Shown here: positions 56,720 to 64,000 of the stretch, one piece after another
Layout: each line of letters opens with the position of its first letter
Position numbering within the stretch: the stretch's first letter is position 1
Origin: Desulfoluna limicola
Lineage (GTDB): Bacteria; Desulfobacterota; Desulfobacteria; Desulfobacterales; Desulfolunaceae
DNA length: 64,000 nt
Assembly: GCF_021654575.1 (NCBI RefSeq)
Contig: NZ_AP024488.1
Coordinates: 3,123,501 to 3,187,500 of the forward strand
Direction: 5' to 3'
Made by a program: the position numbers and the translations under genes
Notes under the pieces: generated by a model
Databases searched by the model: none
Seen by the model: the letters and a program-made list of their open reading frames with translations, nothing else
What the model was told of the DNA's origin: nothing

Positions 56720-56809
56720 GCGAATGCAAACGCGACAAGGCATGGGTAACAACAACCGAGTCGCATTCGCAAACCAGCTTTCAAGGTGGCACACCTTGCC
56801 GCCGGAGGC
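56720..56809 (+). repeat. Multi-hairpin element half copy R7
   Basis: Framing stem GCGAATGC (56720-56727) and GCATTCGC (56763-56770), hairpin CAAGGTG..CACCTTG, right end CGCCGGAGGC. The loop differs from the consensus and resembles that of R15. It pairs with R6 as an inward-facing half element. Confidence 0.75.
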
Positions 56810-56829
56810 ATGCTTTTTCCTGACCTTTG

Positions 56830-58314
56830 TTACTTCGCAGCGCCTGCTGCGTCGAACTCGTCCTGAATCTCCTTGGAGGGCTCTGCGTCCATGAGGCTTA
56901 CAGCGACAATGGCGATGATGGAGACCACGAAGCCGGGGACAATCTCATAGAGATCGAAGAAGCCGCCGGAGAGCTGCTTCCAGGCGATGACGGTGAGGCC
57001 ACCGGCAACGATACCGGCAAGGGCGCCGTTTCGGGTCATGCGCTTCCAGTAAAGGGAGAGAAGGATGATGGGTCCGAAGGTGGCCCCGAATCCTGCCCAG
57101 GCATAGGAGACAAGGCCAAGAACCGAGCTGTCGGGGTTCCGGGCGAAGGACCAGGCAAAAACAGCCACAACCATAACGGCAATACGGCTCACCCACACGA
57201 GCTCGGCATCGGAGGCCTCTTTTCTGAAGAGCACCTTGTAGAAGTCCTCGGTGAGGGCAGACGAGGTGACGAGGAGCTGGGAGTCAGCCGTGCTCATGAT
57301 GGCGGCAAGGATAGCGGCGAGGAAGACGCCTGCAAGAACGGTGGGGACAAGCTGGTCCACCATCACCATGAAGATCTTCTCCTGCTCTCCTGCGGCCAGG
57401 GGGGTATCAAGGCAGATAAGCCCCACGATCCCCACCACCACGGCAAAGGAGAGGCTGGCAACGACCCAGACCATGGCGATGCTTCTGGCCTTGCGAATCT
57501 CGGCAGTGGTCCGGATGGCCATGAATCGGGCAAGAATGTGGGGCTGCCCGAAGTACCCCAGCCCCCAGGCCATGAGGGAAACCACAGAAAGCACGGCAAG
57601 GGGCGCGCCCGTCGAGTCCGTGAAGATATTAAGCAGTGCGGGGTTGATGGACCGAATGCCGTCCAGGGTGGAGGAAAGCCCCCCTGCCTTCATAACGCCA
57701 AGGGTAGGCACCACGATGATGGCCACGAGCATGATGATGCCCTGGAAAAAATCGGTCCAGCTTACGGCCATGAACCCGCCGAGGAAAGTGTAGGAGATGA
57801 TCACCCCCACACCGATCAGAAGGGCGGCGTTATAGGAGAGGCCGAAGACGGTGCTGAAGAGCTTTGCTCCCGCCACAAATCCGGATGCGGTGTAGATGAG
57901 AAAAAAGATCAGGATAAAGATGGCCGAGATGATCCGCAACAGGTGCGAGGTGTCCCGGAATCGGTTTTCAAAGTAGTCAGGCAGGGTAATGGAGTCACCG
58001 GAGATCTCCGTGTAATTCCGGAGCCTCTCCGCCACAAATTTCCAGTTGAACCAAGTCCCCACGGCCAGTCCAAAGGCAATCCAGAACGATTCAAGGCCCG
58101 CCACATAGGCGTAACCGGGAAGGCCCAGAAGAAGCCAACCGCTCATATCCGATGCCTGGGCGCTCATGGCCCCCACCCAGCTGTTCAGGCCTCGGCCACC
58201 AAGAATGTAATCAGAAAGGGTCTTTGTCTTCCCGTAATACACCCAACCAATCCCCACCATAAAAATCAGGTAGAGAATAAACGAAATCAATATCGAAAAA
58301 TTACTGTCCAACAT
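56830..58314 (-). CDS. putP: Sodium/proline symporter
   Basis: Inner-membrane Na+/proline symporter of the SSS family, 494 residues and about 13 spans. The signature near the first spans (AQASDMSGWLLLGLPGYAYV) and later segments (GYFGQPHILARFMAIR, AAILAAIMSTADSQLLVTSSALTEDF) match PutP. The start at 58314 is chosen because GGAAG lies about eight bases before it; an in-frame ATG at 58335 has no site. No putA is adjacent. Confidence 0.94.
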   Translation of the reverse strand: MLDSNFSILISFILYLIFMVGIGWVYYGKTKTLSDYILGGRGLNSWVGAMSAQASDMSGWLLLGLPGYAYVAGLESFWIAFGLAVGTWFNWKFVAERLRNYTEISGDSITLPDYFENRFRDTSHLLRIISAIFILIFFLIYTASGFVAGAKLFSTVFGLSYNAALLIGVGVIISYTFLGGFMAVSWTDFFQGIIMLVAIIVVPTLGVMKAGGLSSTLDGIRSINPALLNIFTDSTGAPLAVLSVVSLMAWGLGYFGQPHILARFMAIRTTAEIRKARSIAMVWVVASLSFAVVVGIVGLICLDTPLAAGEQEKIFMVMVDQLVPTVLAGVFLAAILAAIMSTADSQLLVTSSALTEDFYKVLFRKEASDAELVWVSRIAVMVVAVFAWSFARNPDSSVLGLVSYAWAGFGATFGPIILLSLYWKRMTRNGALAGIVAGGLTVIAWKQLSGGFFDLYEIVPGFVVSIIAIVAVSLMDAEPSKEIQDEFDAAGAAK

Positions 58315-58351
58315 ACGTCTGCTTCCATTCCCCATAATTCATACACACAAA

Positions 58352-58374
58352 AAAACCGGCGCTGTGCCGGTTTT
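58352..58374 (-). terminator. Hairpin with T-run in the putP leader
   Basis: Stem AAAACCGGC with GCCGGTTTT, loop of five, T7 on the minus strand, about 40 bases before the putP start. It may end read-through from upstream or act as a leader attenuator. Confidence 0.7.
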
Positions 58375-58443
58375 ACGAACAACCCTAAATTATTATCAGA
58401 ACCGCCCCCCCTTTTCAACTCCGCAGAAAACCAAACACCGCCT

Positions 58444-58548
58444 GCCTCCGGCGGCCAGGGGATAATCCCCTGGACCCCAGGTTTGCGAATGCTCCGGGCT
58501 CTCGTTCCTCGAGCCCTTCGCATTCGCGGACGGGCTGTGCCCGTGATA
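58444..58548 (-). repeat. Multi-hairpin element half copy R8
   Basis: Terminal repeat GCCTCCGGCGGC, hairpin CCAGGGG..CCCCTGG, link ACCCCAGGTTT, framing stem GCGAATGC (58485-58492) and GCATTCGC (58520-58527) with an inner GGGCTC/GAGCCC stem around TCGTTCC, and hairpin CGGGCTGTGCCCG. Confidence 0.82.
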
Positions 58549-58753
58549 AGCACGAACGTCCCGACCTGTGTCATCTTCCCCAGCTGCCATATAAATGAAG
58601 GGTCTTGAAGCTCTTGCCCGGTAGAGCCCGCTGACAGACAGCACGATGTGCCAGGGCATGGTGTAAACAAACCCGTGATGACCTCTGATTCACACCCAAG
58701 CCTGTTCACTACAGGCACTAAATGTAACCAATACCCTGAGAATCATGACGCGG

Positions 58754-58912
58754 GGTAGGATGGGCAAAGGGGGTGCCGTGCCCATCACGAAGGATGATAC
58801 CGCCCATACCGGAAGAAGGTATCCGCCTGCCGATATTTCGGTCCATATGTTCAGGGCAATGGAGGCTCATTGACCGATGATGGGCACGCTTCGCGCTTTG
58901 TCCATCCTACCG
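58754..58912. repeat. Inverted pair of GGTAGGATGGGC-type palindromes
   Basis: Left unit 58754-58787 begins GGTAGGATGGGCAAAG and ends GCCCATCA; right unit 58879-58912 is its inverted match, TGATGGGCACGC through CTTTGTCCATCCTACC. Each unit is itself a hairpin (GATGGGC/GCCCATC). The layout is that of a small non-autonomous mobile repeat. The remainder of 58315-59078 holds no gene. Confidence 0.75.
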
Positions 58913-59005
58913 GGTTCCAACAGTATCCACCATACAGGTTCCGTGCTGCGCCAAAGCCTTCCCATTGGCCCCTTCATACGACTGAACAAAAGGGGGTCAT
59001 CAAAA

Positions 59006-59041
59006 AACAAAAATGGCCGCCCCTGAAAAGGGAGCGGCCAT
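59006..59041 (-). terminator. Terminator of the FadL-family gene
   Basis: ATGGCCGC with GCGGCCAT arms and a CCC/GGG inner part, followed by a T-run on the minus strand, 38 bases after the stop. Confidence 0.85.
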
Positions 59042-59078
59042 CATTGGTTTTCAAACCTCAAGAGCGATCAGCTGAACC

Positions 59079-60575
59079 TTAGAAGGTGTAGGTGACGGTC
59101 ATGCCTGCACCCCAGAGGATGCCTTCGTCCTCTAAAGTTACTGACGCTGGGGCGCCGTATGCTTTGCTGTAGTTATCATCCATATTGTGACTGTTTTCTG
59201 TCAGGCGCTTCGAGGTGGAGATGATGTGCTGAAGAACAGCATCGATCATCCAGCGCTCATTGATCTGCCATCCCATACCCACAGAGTAGAGATTACGATC
59301 GGTGTCAGGCCATCCCATGTCAAAGGTCTCTTCAGGAACAGGCGAGGGGTCGTAAGCATAACCGGCGCGGAAAGAAAAAGCATCGGTAGCCTGGTAGGAG
59401 ATGCCCAATCGATAGGCAGTCGTGTCTTCCCAATCCCTGGGGTGCCCCATGGTTTGCGTTACATCGCCCTGCCCCGGCACATCATACAAAGTGATTGTTT
59501 CATACTGCCCATCGTTGATGCTCCATCGCGTCCAGGTGACATCAGCCTCAACAGAGAGTTTGTTGCTGGCAAACCAACGGATGCCACCTTGCACCTGCTC
59601 TGGGTGATCGTACTCCATAGTCGCAGTGCCATCCAAGTTCGTTGTTCCGCCTAAGGCACCGGTCACCGTCGCATCCCCTTCGAACTCAGTCTCGGTGCGT
59701 CCCCGATAGGTCAGACCAAAAGAAAGCTGCTCGATGGGACGATACATTACGCCCACGTTGAAGGAGTAGTTAAAGTCGTCTGTGGCCTCCAGCTTCATCT
59801 GGGCGCCATCAAACAATGTGGCCCCAGCAACGAAATCCGAAGCAAGAGAGTTGCCTTCGGCATCATATGGAGTCGTGGCCTGCGCAAACGTAAGATCAGT
59901 TGTTTCAGCAATAAATGTTCCGGCATTGAACCCTGCCAGGGCATTTCCGCCGGCGCTACCGTCGGTTTTGAATTTATCGCTGTATTCAAATGTTTTACCT
60001 GCTTCAGAAATGGACCGGCCCAAACTTACACCGACACCCACGGAAAGCTTATCACTGACCTCATAGGCCAGAGTAGGAGTCACGGCCACACGACCGTACG
60101 TGGATTCCCAAGCATAGGCTGCAGCAGGATTCACCGAGGGGTCCTTGTCCCAGGTCACGGTCATCCCGTAGGGGGTATAAGCGGCCACACCCAACGTGAT
60201 CTTATCCGTTACCGGCATGGCAAAACCCATGGATGGGCTGAGAATAGCCATTTCATCCGATTCAAAGTCCATTGGGCCACTGGCAATACCATCATTGGTC
60301 CCTGTGGTGGCAACATTCCAATCATACACCTTGATCTGAGCATCATAGAACATGGTGCTCACCGTGAGGGTCGGCTTTTCAATCAAGGTCAGACCCGCCG
60401 GGTTGTAGTACGCTGCAAACACGTTGTCCGCATGGGCTGCCACGGCGCCCGCCTGGGCCGTGTTCATGGAGCCGATGCCCATGGTTTCAACGTTGGCCGC
60501 ATTAGCCGAAGACGCGGTCAGCATAGCCGCCGCCAGGATCACCAATCCCTTTTTCACCATTCTTTCCACCTTCAT
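59079..60575 (-). CDS. OmpP1/FadL/TodX family outer membrane protein
   Basis: Outer-membrane beta-barrel for uptake of hydrophobic compounds such as long-chain fatty acids or aromatic hydrocarbons, 498 residues. A signal peptide is visible (VKKGLVILAAAMLTASSANA). After it comes the family start NVETMGIGSMNTAQAGAVAAHADN and AAYYNPAGLTLIEKPTLTVS (the conserved NPAG). The last residues GAGMTVTYTF end in phenylalanine, the barrel-assembly signal. An alternative start is the Met five residues on, which has the better GGTGGA site. Confidence 0.93.
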   Translation of the reverse strand: MKVERMVKKGLVILAAAMLTASSANAANVETMGIGSMNTAQAGAVAAHADNVFAAYYNPAGLTLIEKPTLTVSTMFYDAQIKVYDWNVATTGTNDGIASGPMDFESDEMAILSPSMGFAMPVTDKITLGVAAYTPYGMTVTWDKDPSVNPAAAYAWESTYGRVAVTPTLAYEVSDKLSVGVGVSLGRSISEAGKTFEYSDKFKTDGSAGGNALAGFNAGTFIAETTDLTFAQATTPYDAEGNSLASDFVAGATLFDGAQMKLEATDDFNYSFNVGVMYRPIEQLSFGLTYRGRTETEFEGDATVTGALGGTTNLDGTATMEYDHPEQVQGGIRWFASNKLSVEADVTWTRWSINDGQYETITLYDVPGQGDVTQTMGHPRDWEDTTAYRLGISYQATDAFSFRAGYAYDPSPVPEETFDMGWPDTDRNLYSVGMGWQINERWMIDAVLQHIISTSKRLTENSHNMDDNYSKAYGAPASVTLEDEGILWGAGMTVTYTF

Positions 60576-60626
60576 AACCTCTCTCCCAAAAAGTTTTTCG
60601 TTACCTATATTGTCAACGGTTGTTCC

Positions 60627-60641
60627 AAACTAACTTAGTTT
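60627..60641. promoter_or_regulatory. Palindromic operator candidate in the FadL-family leader
   Basis: AAACTAA, C, TTAGTTT is a perfect 7+1+7 palindrome between the proposed promoter and the gene start, a suitable place for a repressor. Confidence 0.5.
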
Positions 60642-60706
60642 ACATCGAGCAACCGCCAGTCAATCCTATGAAGCAGGGAAATAACTTTTTTTACGTGGTT
60701 GGAGCG

Positions 60707-60736
60707 ATAGTAGAGAGAGTGAAATGCACTTGTCAA
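60707..60736 (-). promoter_or_regulatory. Sigma-70-type promoter of the FadL-family gene
   Basis: On the minus strand TTGACA (60736-60731), an 18-base spacer and TACTAT (60712-60707). It lies about 135 bases before the gene start. Confidence 0.6.
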
Positions 60737-60788
60737 CCGCAAACGGCATTCACACTCTAAAATTAGAATCACTATTCCACTCTCCGGG

Positions 60789-60803
60789 TTAACAATTTGT
60801 TAA
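60789..60803. promoter_or_regulatory. Palindromic site upstream of the FadL-family promoter
   Basis: TTAACAA, T, TTGTTAA is a perfect 7+1+7 palindrome about 55 bases upstream of the -35 box, a position typical of an activator site. Confidence 0.45.
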
Positions 60804-61281
60804 GATTTACTTTTTTTGAAATCTCCGTTTTATCAGAGGTACCAAAATCACTTTATAAAACACAGTTCCTGCAATTTATCGACATTCTCAAAAGGCACAG
60901 ATGATCCTGGCAATCAACACCAGAGCCTGATATGTACAGAGGAATGCACAGCGGGCGTTTCCCCGGTTGGTCAGACACAGAAAACGCCCCAGGCAAGACG
61001 TCAATCAAGGGGTGAGGTGTCCAGCGCACAGCGAAAAAACAAAACAACACCACCTTTTGACCAACATTGTTTAATTGATTGCCATTAAAGGCCTCGCAGC
61101 TTATTAAAAAACAAGAAACGTCGAAAGAAAACGCACTGACACCCCTTAAAGACAGCCAGCATCCAGCGGCTTACCCTCCCTGACACCCAAGAGGGGCCGG
61201 TGACAACCAACCGCTCGAATAAAAGTGCAGCACCCATAGCTCATGCGCTTGCCACGCATAGCGCCTCACCTCGCACATAAC

Positions 61282-61391
61282 GCGAATGCGGACACGACAG
61301 GCCATACAAGCCAATGACCGTTTCGCACTCGCCATAGGGCTTCAAGGTGTTTTTCGCTATAGTGGCTTCGCCACCCTTGCCGCGGGAGTTT
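61282..61391 (+). repeat. Multi-hairpin element variant copy R15
   Basis: Framing stem GCGAATGCG (61282-61290) and CGCACTCGC (61324-61332), eight of nine paired, then CTATAGTGGCTTCGCCACCC and a diverged end CCGCGGGAG. The rest of 60804-61422 has no gene. Confidence 0.6.
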
Positions 61392-61422
61392 TTTTTCTTT
61401 AACCCCATGACAGAGAGGAAAG

Positions 61423-62409
61423 ATGGAGAAACTGATCAGAGACGACGGCACCCTCCCCTTCGGGTACCATGACGGGCCGGTGGGTGAACTCAACTTCCTT
61501 GACTTCGACCTCAAATCAGCCTTTGGAAGCAGGCGAAGCAATCTTTACAAGCGCATCAAGTTCAACCGCTTCAATTTTGTGGGGTTTATGGCGGAGGACT
61601 TCATGGCCGGGGTGGCCGTGGTGAACCTGGGGCTGATAAAAAACGGGTTTGCCTATCATTTTGACCGGAATACGGGAGAGCTCACGGAAGCATCGGTCCT
61701 CACCCCCATCCGTGCGGAAATCCGACCCACCCCCGATTCCCCCTTAAGCCGCATCAAGACCTCGTCGCTCTCCATTTCCATTTCAGAGAAAGGGGTACGG
61801 TGCAACACGCAGAAATTTTCATTGGAGGTCGACTTCACCGCCCCCCACCCCAACCCCTTACGCGTGCTTTCCCGCACAGGATACAGGGGCTGGACCTACA
61901 CAGACAAACGCTCCCCCGTCCCCGTCAAAGGGACCATGACGGTCAATGGAAACCTCCGGGAGATTACATCCCCGGACGTCCTGGCACTTACCGACTGGTC
62001 TGCTGGATACATGCGACGGGAAACATTCTGGAGTTGGGCCGCCTCCGCTGCCACCTTGGATGACGGCAGGCCCTTCGGCATGAACCTCGCCGCCGGGGTC
62101 AACGAAACCGGCTTTACGGAAAACATGATCTGGGTTGACGGCTCCCCCGTCCATATCGGCCCCGTGCACTTCGATTACAAGGAGAACGACACCACCTCCC
62201 CATGGCAGATCACCTCCATGGACGGCATCGTGGACCTCACCTTTACCCCCGAAGGCTATCGGGATGAAAAAGTAAACGCCGTCTTCATGGGCAGCCTCTT
62301 CACCCAGCTCTGCGGCAGCTTCTCCGGGACCATTACCCCCCCCGGCGCTCCCCCCGTCACCATCACCAGGGCACCCGGCTTCTGCGAGGACCACTTCGCA
62401 CGCTGGTAA
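61423..62409 (+). CDS. DUF2804 domain protein
   Basis: Protein of 328 residues without a signal peptide or membrane span. It has the DUF2804 pattern: LDFDLKSAFGSRRSNLYKRIKFNRFNFVG near the N-terminus, DWSAGYMRRETFWSWAAS, and a beta-rich C-terminal half (GMNLAAGVNETGFTENMIWVDG, GSFSGTI). The fold is related to lipocalin-like or hydroxyneurosporene-synthase-type proteins, but the role is unknown. It sits between the FadL-family porin and the uracil permease and is flanked by repeats. Confidence 0.85.
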   Translation: MEKLIRDDGTLPFGYHDGPVGELNFLDFDLKSAFGSRRSNLYKRIKFNRFNFVGFMAEDFMAGVAVVNLGLIKNGFAYHFDRNTGELTEASVLTPIRAEIRPTPDSPLSRIKTSSLSISISEKGVRCNTQKFSLEVDFTAPHPNPLRVLSRTGYRGWTYTDKRSPVPVKGTMTVNGNLREITSPDVLALTDWSAGYMRRETFWSWAASAATLDDGRPFGMNLAAGVNETGFTENMIWVDGSPVHIGPVHFDYKENDTTSPWQITSMDGIVDLTFTPEGYRDEKVNAVFMGSLFTQLCGSFSGTITPPGAPPVTITRAPGFCEDHFARW

Positions 62410-62429
62410 GGTGGTAAGCGAAAAGACAT

Positions 62430-62535
62430 GCCTCCGGCGGCCAAGGGCTGAGCCCTTGGAACCCAGGTTCGCACATGCTCCGAACCCTCGTGCCTCGGGT
62501 ACGTCATACCTGCTGACGGGCTGCGCCCGTGAATA
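62430..62535 (-). repeat. Multi-hairpin element half copy R9
   Basis: Terminal repeat GCCTCCGGCGGC, hairpin CCAAGGGCTGAGCCCTTGG, link ACCCAGGTT, loop region CCCTCGTGCCTCGGG, then hairpin CGGGCTGCGCCCG. The framing stem is degenerate here. It is close to the right half of R2. Confidence 0.8.
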
Positions 62536-62656
62536 ACCGAAGAGGGTATCCAATCTCCTTCATGCAGCCCGAAGGGCACGTCATGCTCTTCATGGTTTTT
62601 CATAAAAGGTTGACCCATGACGTCAGCTCAGCTCGAGTAGGCTTTCGCCGGAATAA

Positions 62657-62810
62657 CCCCGGCGGCAAGGAGATGATCCCCTGGATCCCAGGTTGCCGCC
62701 TCCACGTCACCCTGCCCCTGCAGGGCTGTGAGAGATGGAGGCGGAATACTCGTCAAAACCTGTTTATCAAACATTTCAAATGTTTGGCCCCCGGCAGGGC
62801 CGCCGGAGGC
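62657..62810 (-). repeat. Multi-hairpin element copy R10 (both ends present)
   Basis: Right end CCCCGGCGGC with the AAGGAGATGATCCCCTGG hairpin, link TCCCAGGTT, framing stem CCGCCTCCA (62696-62704) and TGGAGGCGG (62736-62744) with inner CCCTGC/GCAGGG, then an AAACATTT hairpin and the left end GGCAGGGCCGCCGGAGGC. Here the conserved loop is replaced. Confidence 0.78.
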
Positions 62811-62828
62811 GTAATAGTCATGTGCAAA

Positions 62829-62862
62829 CAAAAAAAGCCCGCCGAAATGGCGGGCTTTTTTT
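62829..62862. terminator. Bidirectional terminator
   Basis: Seven A, stem GCCCGCC/GGCGGGC with a five-base loop, then seven T. It serves the minus-strand permease gene and could stop the DUF2804 transcript. Confidence 0.92.
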
Positions 62863-62913
62863 AATTCAGGAAAGGCCCTTCTCTGGCCTTTTCAGCGTGC
62901 AATGTGCCGACGC

Positions 62914-64000
62914 TTACTCTTCTTCGACCCTGGGACGGGGCAGAACGAGGTTCAGCACCACGCCGAGGATACCGGCAAGGCCGATGCCCTGAAGGGTAAA
63001 CTGACCGGCGGAGAAGCTCATGCCGCCAATGCCGAAAACGAGAATCAGGGCTACGATGGTGAGGTTCCGGGCTTCCATGAGGTCTTCGCCGGACTTCACC
63101 AGGGTGTTGAGGCCTACCACCATAATCGCACCGAAGAGAAGCAGCATGATGCCCCCCATGACCGGGGTGGGAATGGTGGAGAGAAGCGCGCCGAGTTTGC
63201 CCACAAAGGCAAGCAGGATGGCGGTAAGGGCCGCCCAGGTCATGACACCGGCGTTACGGGCACCGGTGAGGGCCACGGCTCCGGTCACCTCGGAGTACGT
63301 GGTGTTGGGAGGTCCGCCAAGAAGGGATGCAAAGCTGGTGGCCAGGCCATCACCGAGCATGGTGTTCTCAACACCGGGATCTTCGAGGTAGTCTTTACCG
63401 GTGATGCCTCCGATGGCAAGGATGTCACCGAAGTGCTCAATGGCCGGGGCAATGGCAACGGGAATGATAAAGAAAACCGCCTGAGAGTTCCATTCAGGGA
63501 AGGTAAAGTCGGGCATGGCAATCCAGGCCGCATCCCTTACGGGGCTGAAGTCCACCAGCCCGTAGAACAGGGCCACAATGTAGCCCACAAAGATCCCGCA
63601 GAGAATGGGGATCAGTTTCAGCATGCCGCGCCCCAGAAGGGAAATGAGGATGGTGGTTCCCAGTGCTGCCATGGAGACAGTCAGCGCGGTACCCTTGGGA
63701 ATAATCGCAGCAGGGTTAACCACGCCCGTGGCCATCTTCACGGCCACAGGGGAGAGAATGAGGCCGATCACCATAATCACCGGGCCGGTGACCACAGGGG
63801 GCAGAACCTTCTCAATGACGGCAGACCCCTGCCAGCGGATCAGAAAGCTGAGCAGAATGTAAACAATACCGGCGGCAATAAGACCGCTCATGGTGCCGGC
63901 AATGCCCCACTGCTGAACCCCGATGGAGATGGGAGCGATGAAGGCAAAGGAAGATGCGAGGAAGACCGGAACCTTGCCCTTGGTCACCACCTGAAAAATC
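62914..64000 (-). CDS. uraA: Uracil/xanthine permease, NCS2 family (5' end outside window)
   Basis: Inner-membrane nucleobase transporter; 362 codons are visible and the N-terminus lies beyond base 64000. The frame continues upstream of the first internal GTG (IFQVVTKGKVPVFLASSFAFIAP), matching the UraA-type start region. The conserved substrate-site segments are AIAPAIEHFGDILAIGGITGKDY and GDGLATSFASLLGGPPNTTYSEVTG. UraA (uracil) is the closest fit; a xanthine or other specificity cannot be excluded. Confidence 0.92.
   Translation of the reverse strand, partial: IFQVVTKGKVPVFLASSFAFIAPISIGVQQWGIAGTMSGLIAAGIVYILLSFLIRWQGSAVIEKVLPPVVTGPVIMVIGLILSPVAVKMATGVVNPAAIIPKGTALTVSMAALGTTILISLLGRGMLKLIPILCGIFVGYIVALFYGLVDFSPVRDAAWIAMPDFTFPEWNSQAVFFIIPVAIAPAIEHFGDILAIGGITGKDYLEDPGVENTMLGDGLATSFASLLGGPPNTTYSEVTGAVALTGARNAGVMTWAALTAILLAFVGKLGALLSTIPTPVMGGIMLLLFGAIMVVGLNTLVKSGEDLMEARNLTIVALILVFGIGGMSFSAGQFTLQGIGLAGILGVVLNLVLPRPRVEEE

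Noticed and set aside
56827..58608. 593-codon open frame opposite putP
   Set aside because: It mirrors a clear symporter gene; the translated sequence is rich in His, Gly and Asp with no domain pattern.

Overview
The window looks like a chromosomal stretch of a Gram-negative, flagellated, strict or facultative anaerobe of the Desulfobacterota (former Deltaproteobacteria), most likely a sulfate-reducer relative in the Desulfobacterales. This is inferred from overall base composition, the gene families (YcaO-TPR fusion, DUF3141, DUF362, ferredoxin-nitroreductase, split PurH, paired PilT) and the flagellar gene order. The genus cannot be fixed from the sequence alone. No phage, integrase, transposase, CRISPR array or rRNA was found. 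Gene content is mostly core and metabolic.

Layout. 1-1256 is a cut trkA. 1920-7226 is a flagellar filament block: a divergent fliS-like gene, fliC with a clear sigma-28 promoter, fliD, fliS, a fliT-like gene and flaG. 7760-13543 is a five-gene peptide/nickel-type ABC importer (dppABCDF) with a strong internal terminator and a perfect 19-bp inverted repeat between the binding protein and the permeases. 14013-25113 is a minus-strand housekeeping run: PilZ protein, ispD, an HPr-fusion protein, the RNase P RNA gene rnpB, a coiled-coil zinc-ribbon protein, Nif3, tRNA-Met, rpoD, dnaG, a lipoprotein and hisB. 25555-36493 holds YcaO-TPR, an HD-GYP response regulator, a hotdog thioesterase, a crotonase, two polysaccharide-export-type genes (CpsD-like and Wzz-like), a frameshifted radical SAM activase, a PerM transporter, a ferredoxin-nitroreductase and a DUF362 protein. 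36532-49418 holds a DUF3141 alpha/beta hydrolase, a clostripain-family lipoprotein, a TetR regulator, a DnaJ/TerB protein, rsmE, a YfcE-like phosphodiesterase, two PilT ATPases with a beta-rich partner protein, a Nudix hydrolase and a MerR-like protein with acidic repeats. 49665-56167 holds an NMT1-type solute-binding protein, purH split into two genes, two metallo-beta-lactamase-fold hydrolases and a TOPRIM/primase-like protein. 56830-64000 holds putP, a FadL-family porin, a DUF2804 protein and a cut uraA-type permease.

The most unusual feature is between the genes. At least fifteen intergenic spots carry full or partial copies of one multi-hairpin element, 80-200 bp long, with terminal inverted repeats close to GCCTCCGGCGGC. 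Inside it a short loop (CGAGGAACGAG) is conserved, while the stem that frames it has a different sequence in almost every copy yet stays self-complementary. In several copies the deviations are G-U pairs in only one orientation. This points to selection on, or template-driven maintenance of, a folded RNA or single-stranded DNA. Two pairs of half-elements face each other and bracket 480-640 bp of otherwise empty sequence. Two further small dispersed repeats (a TGATGGCGTCGTAAAA core, and a GGTAGGATGGGC-type palindrome) also occur.

All product names rest on reading motifs and family resemblance by eye; no database search was possible.
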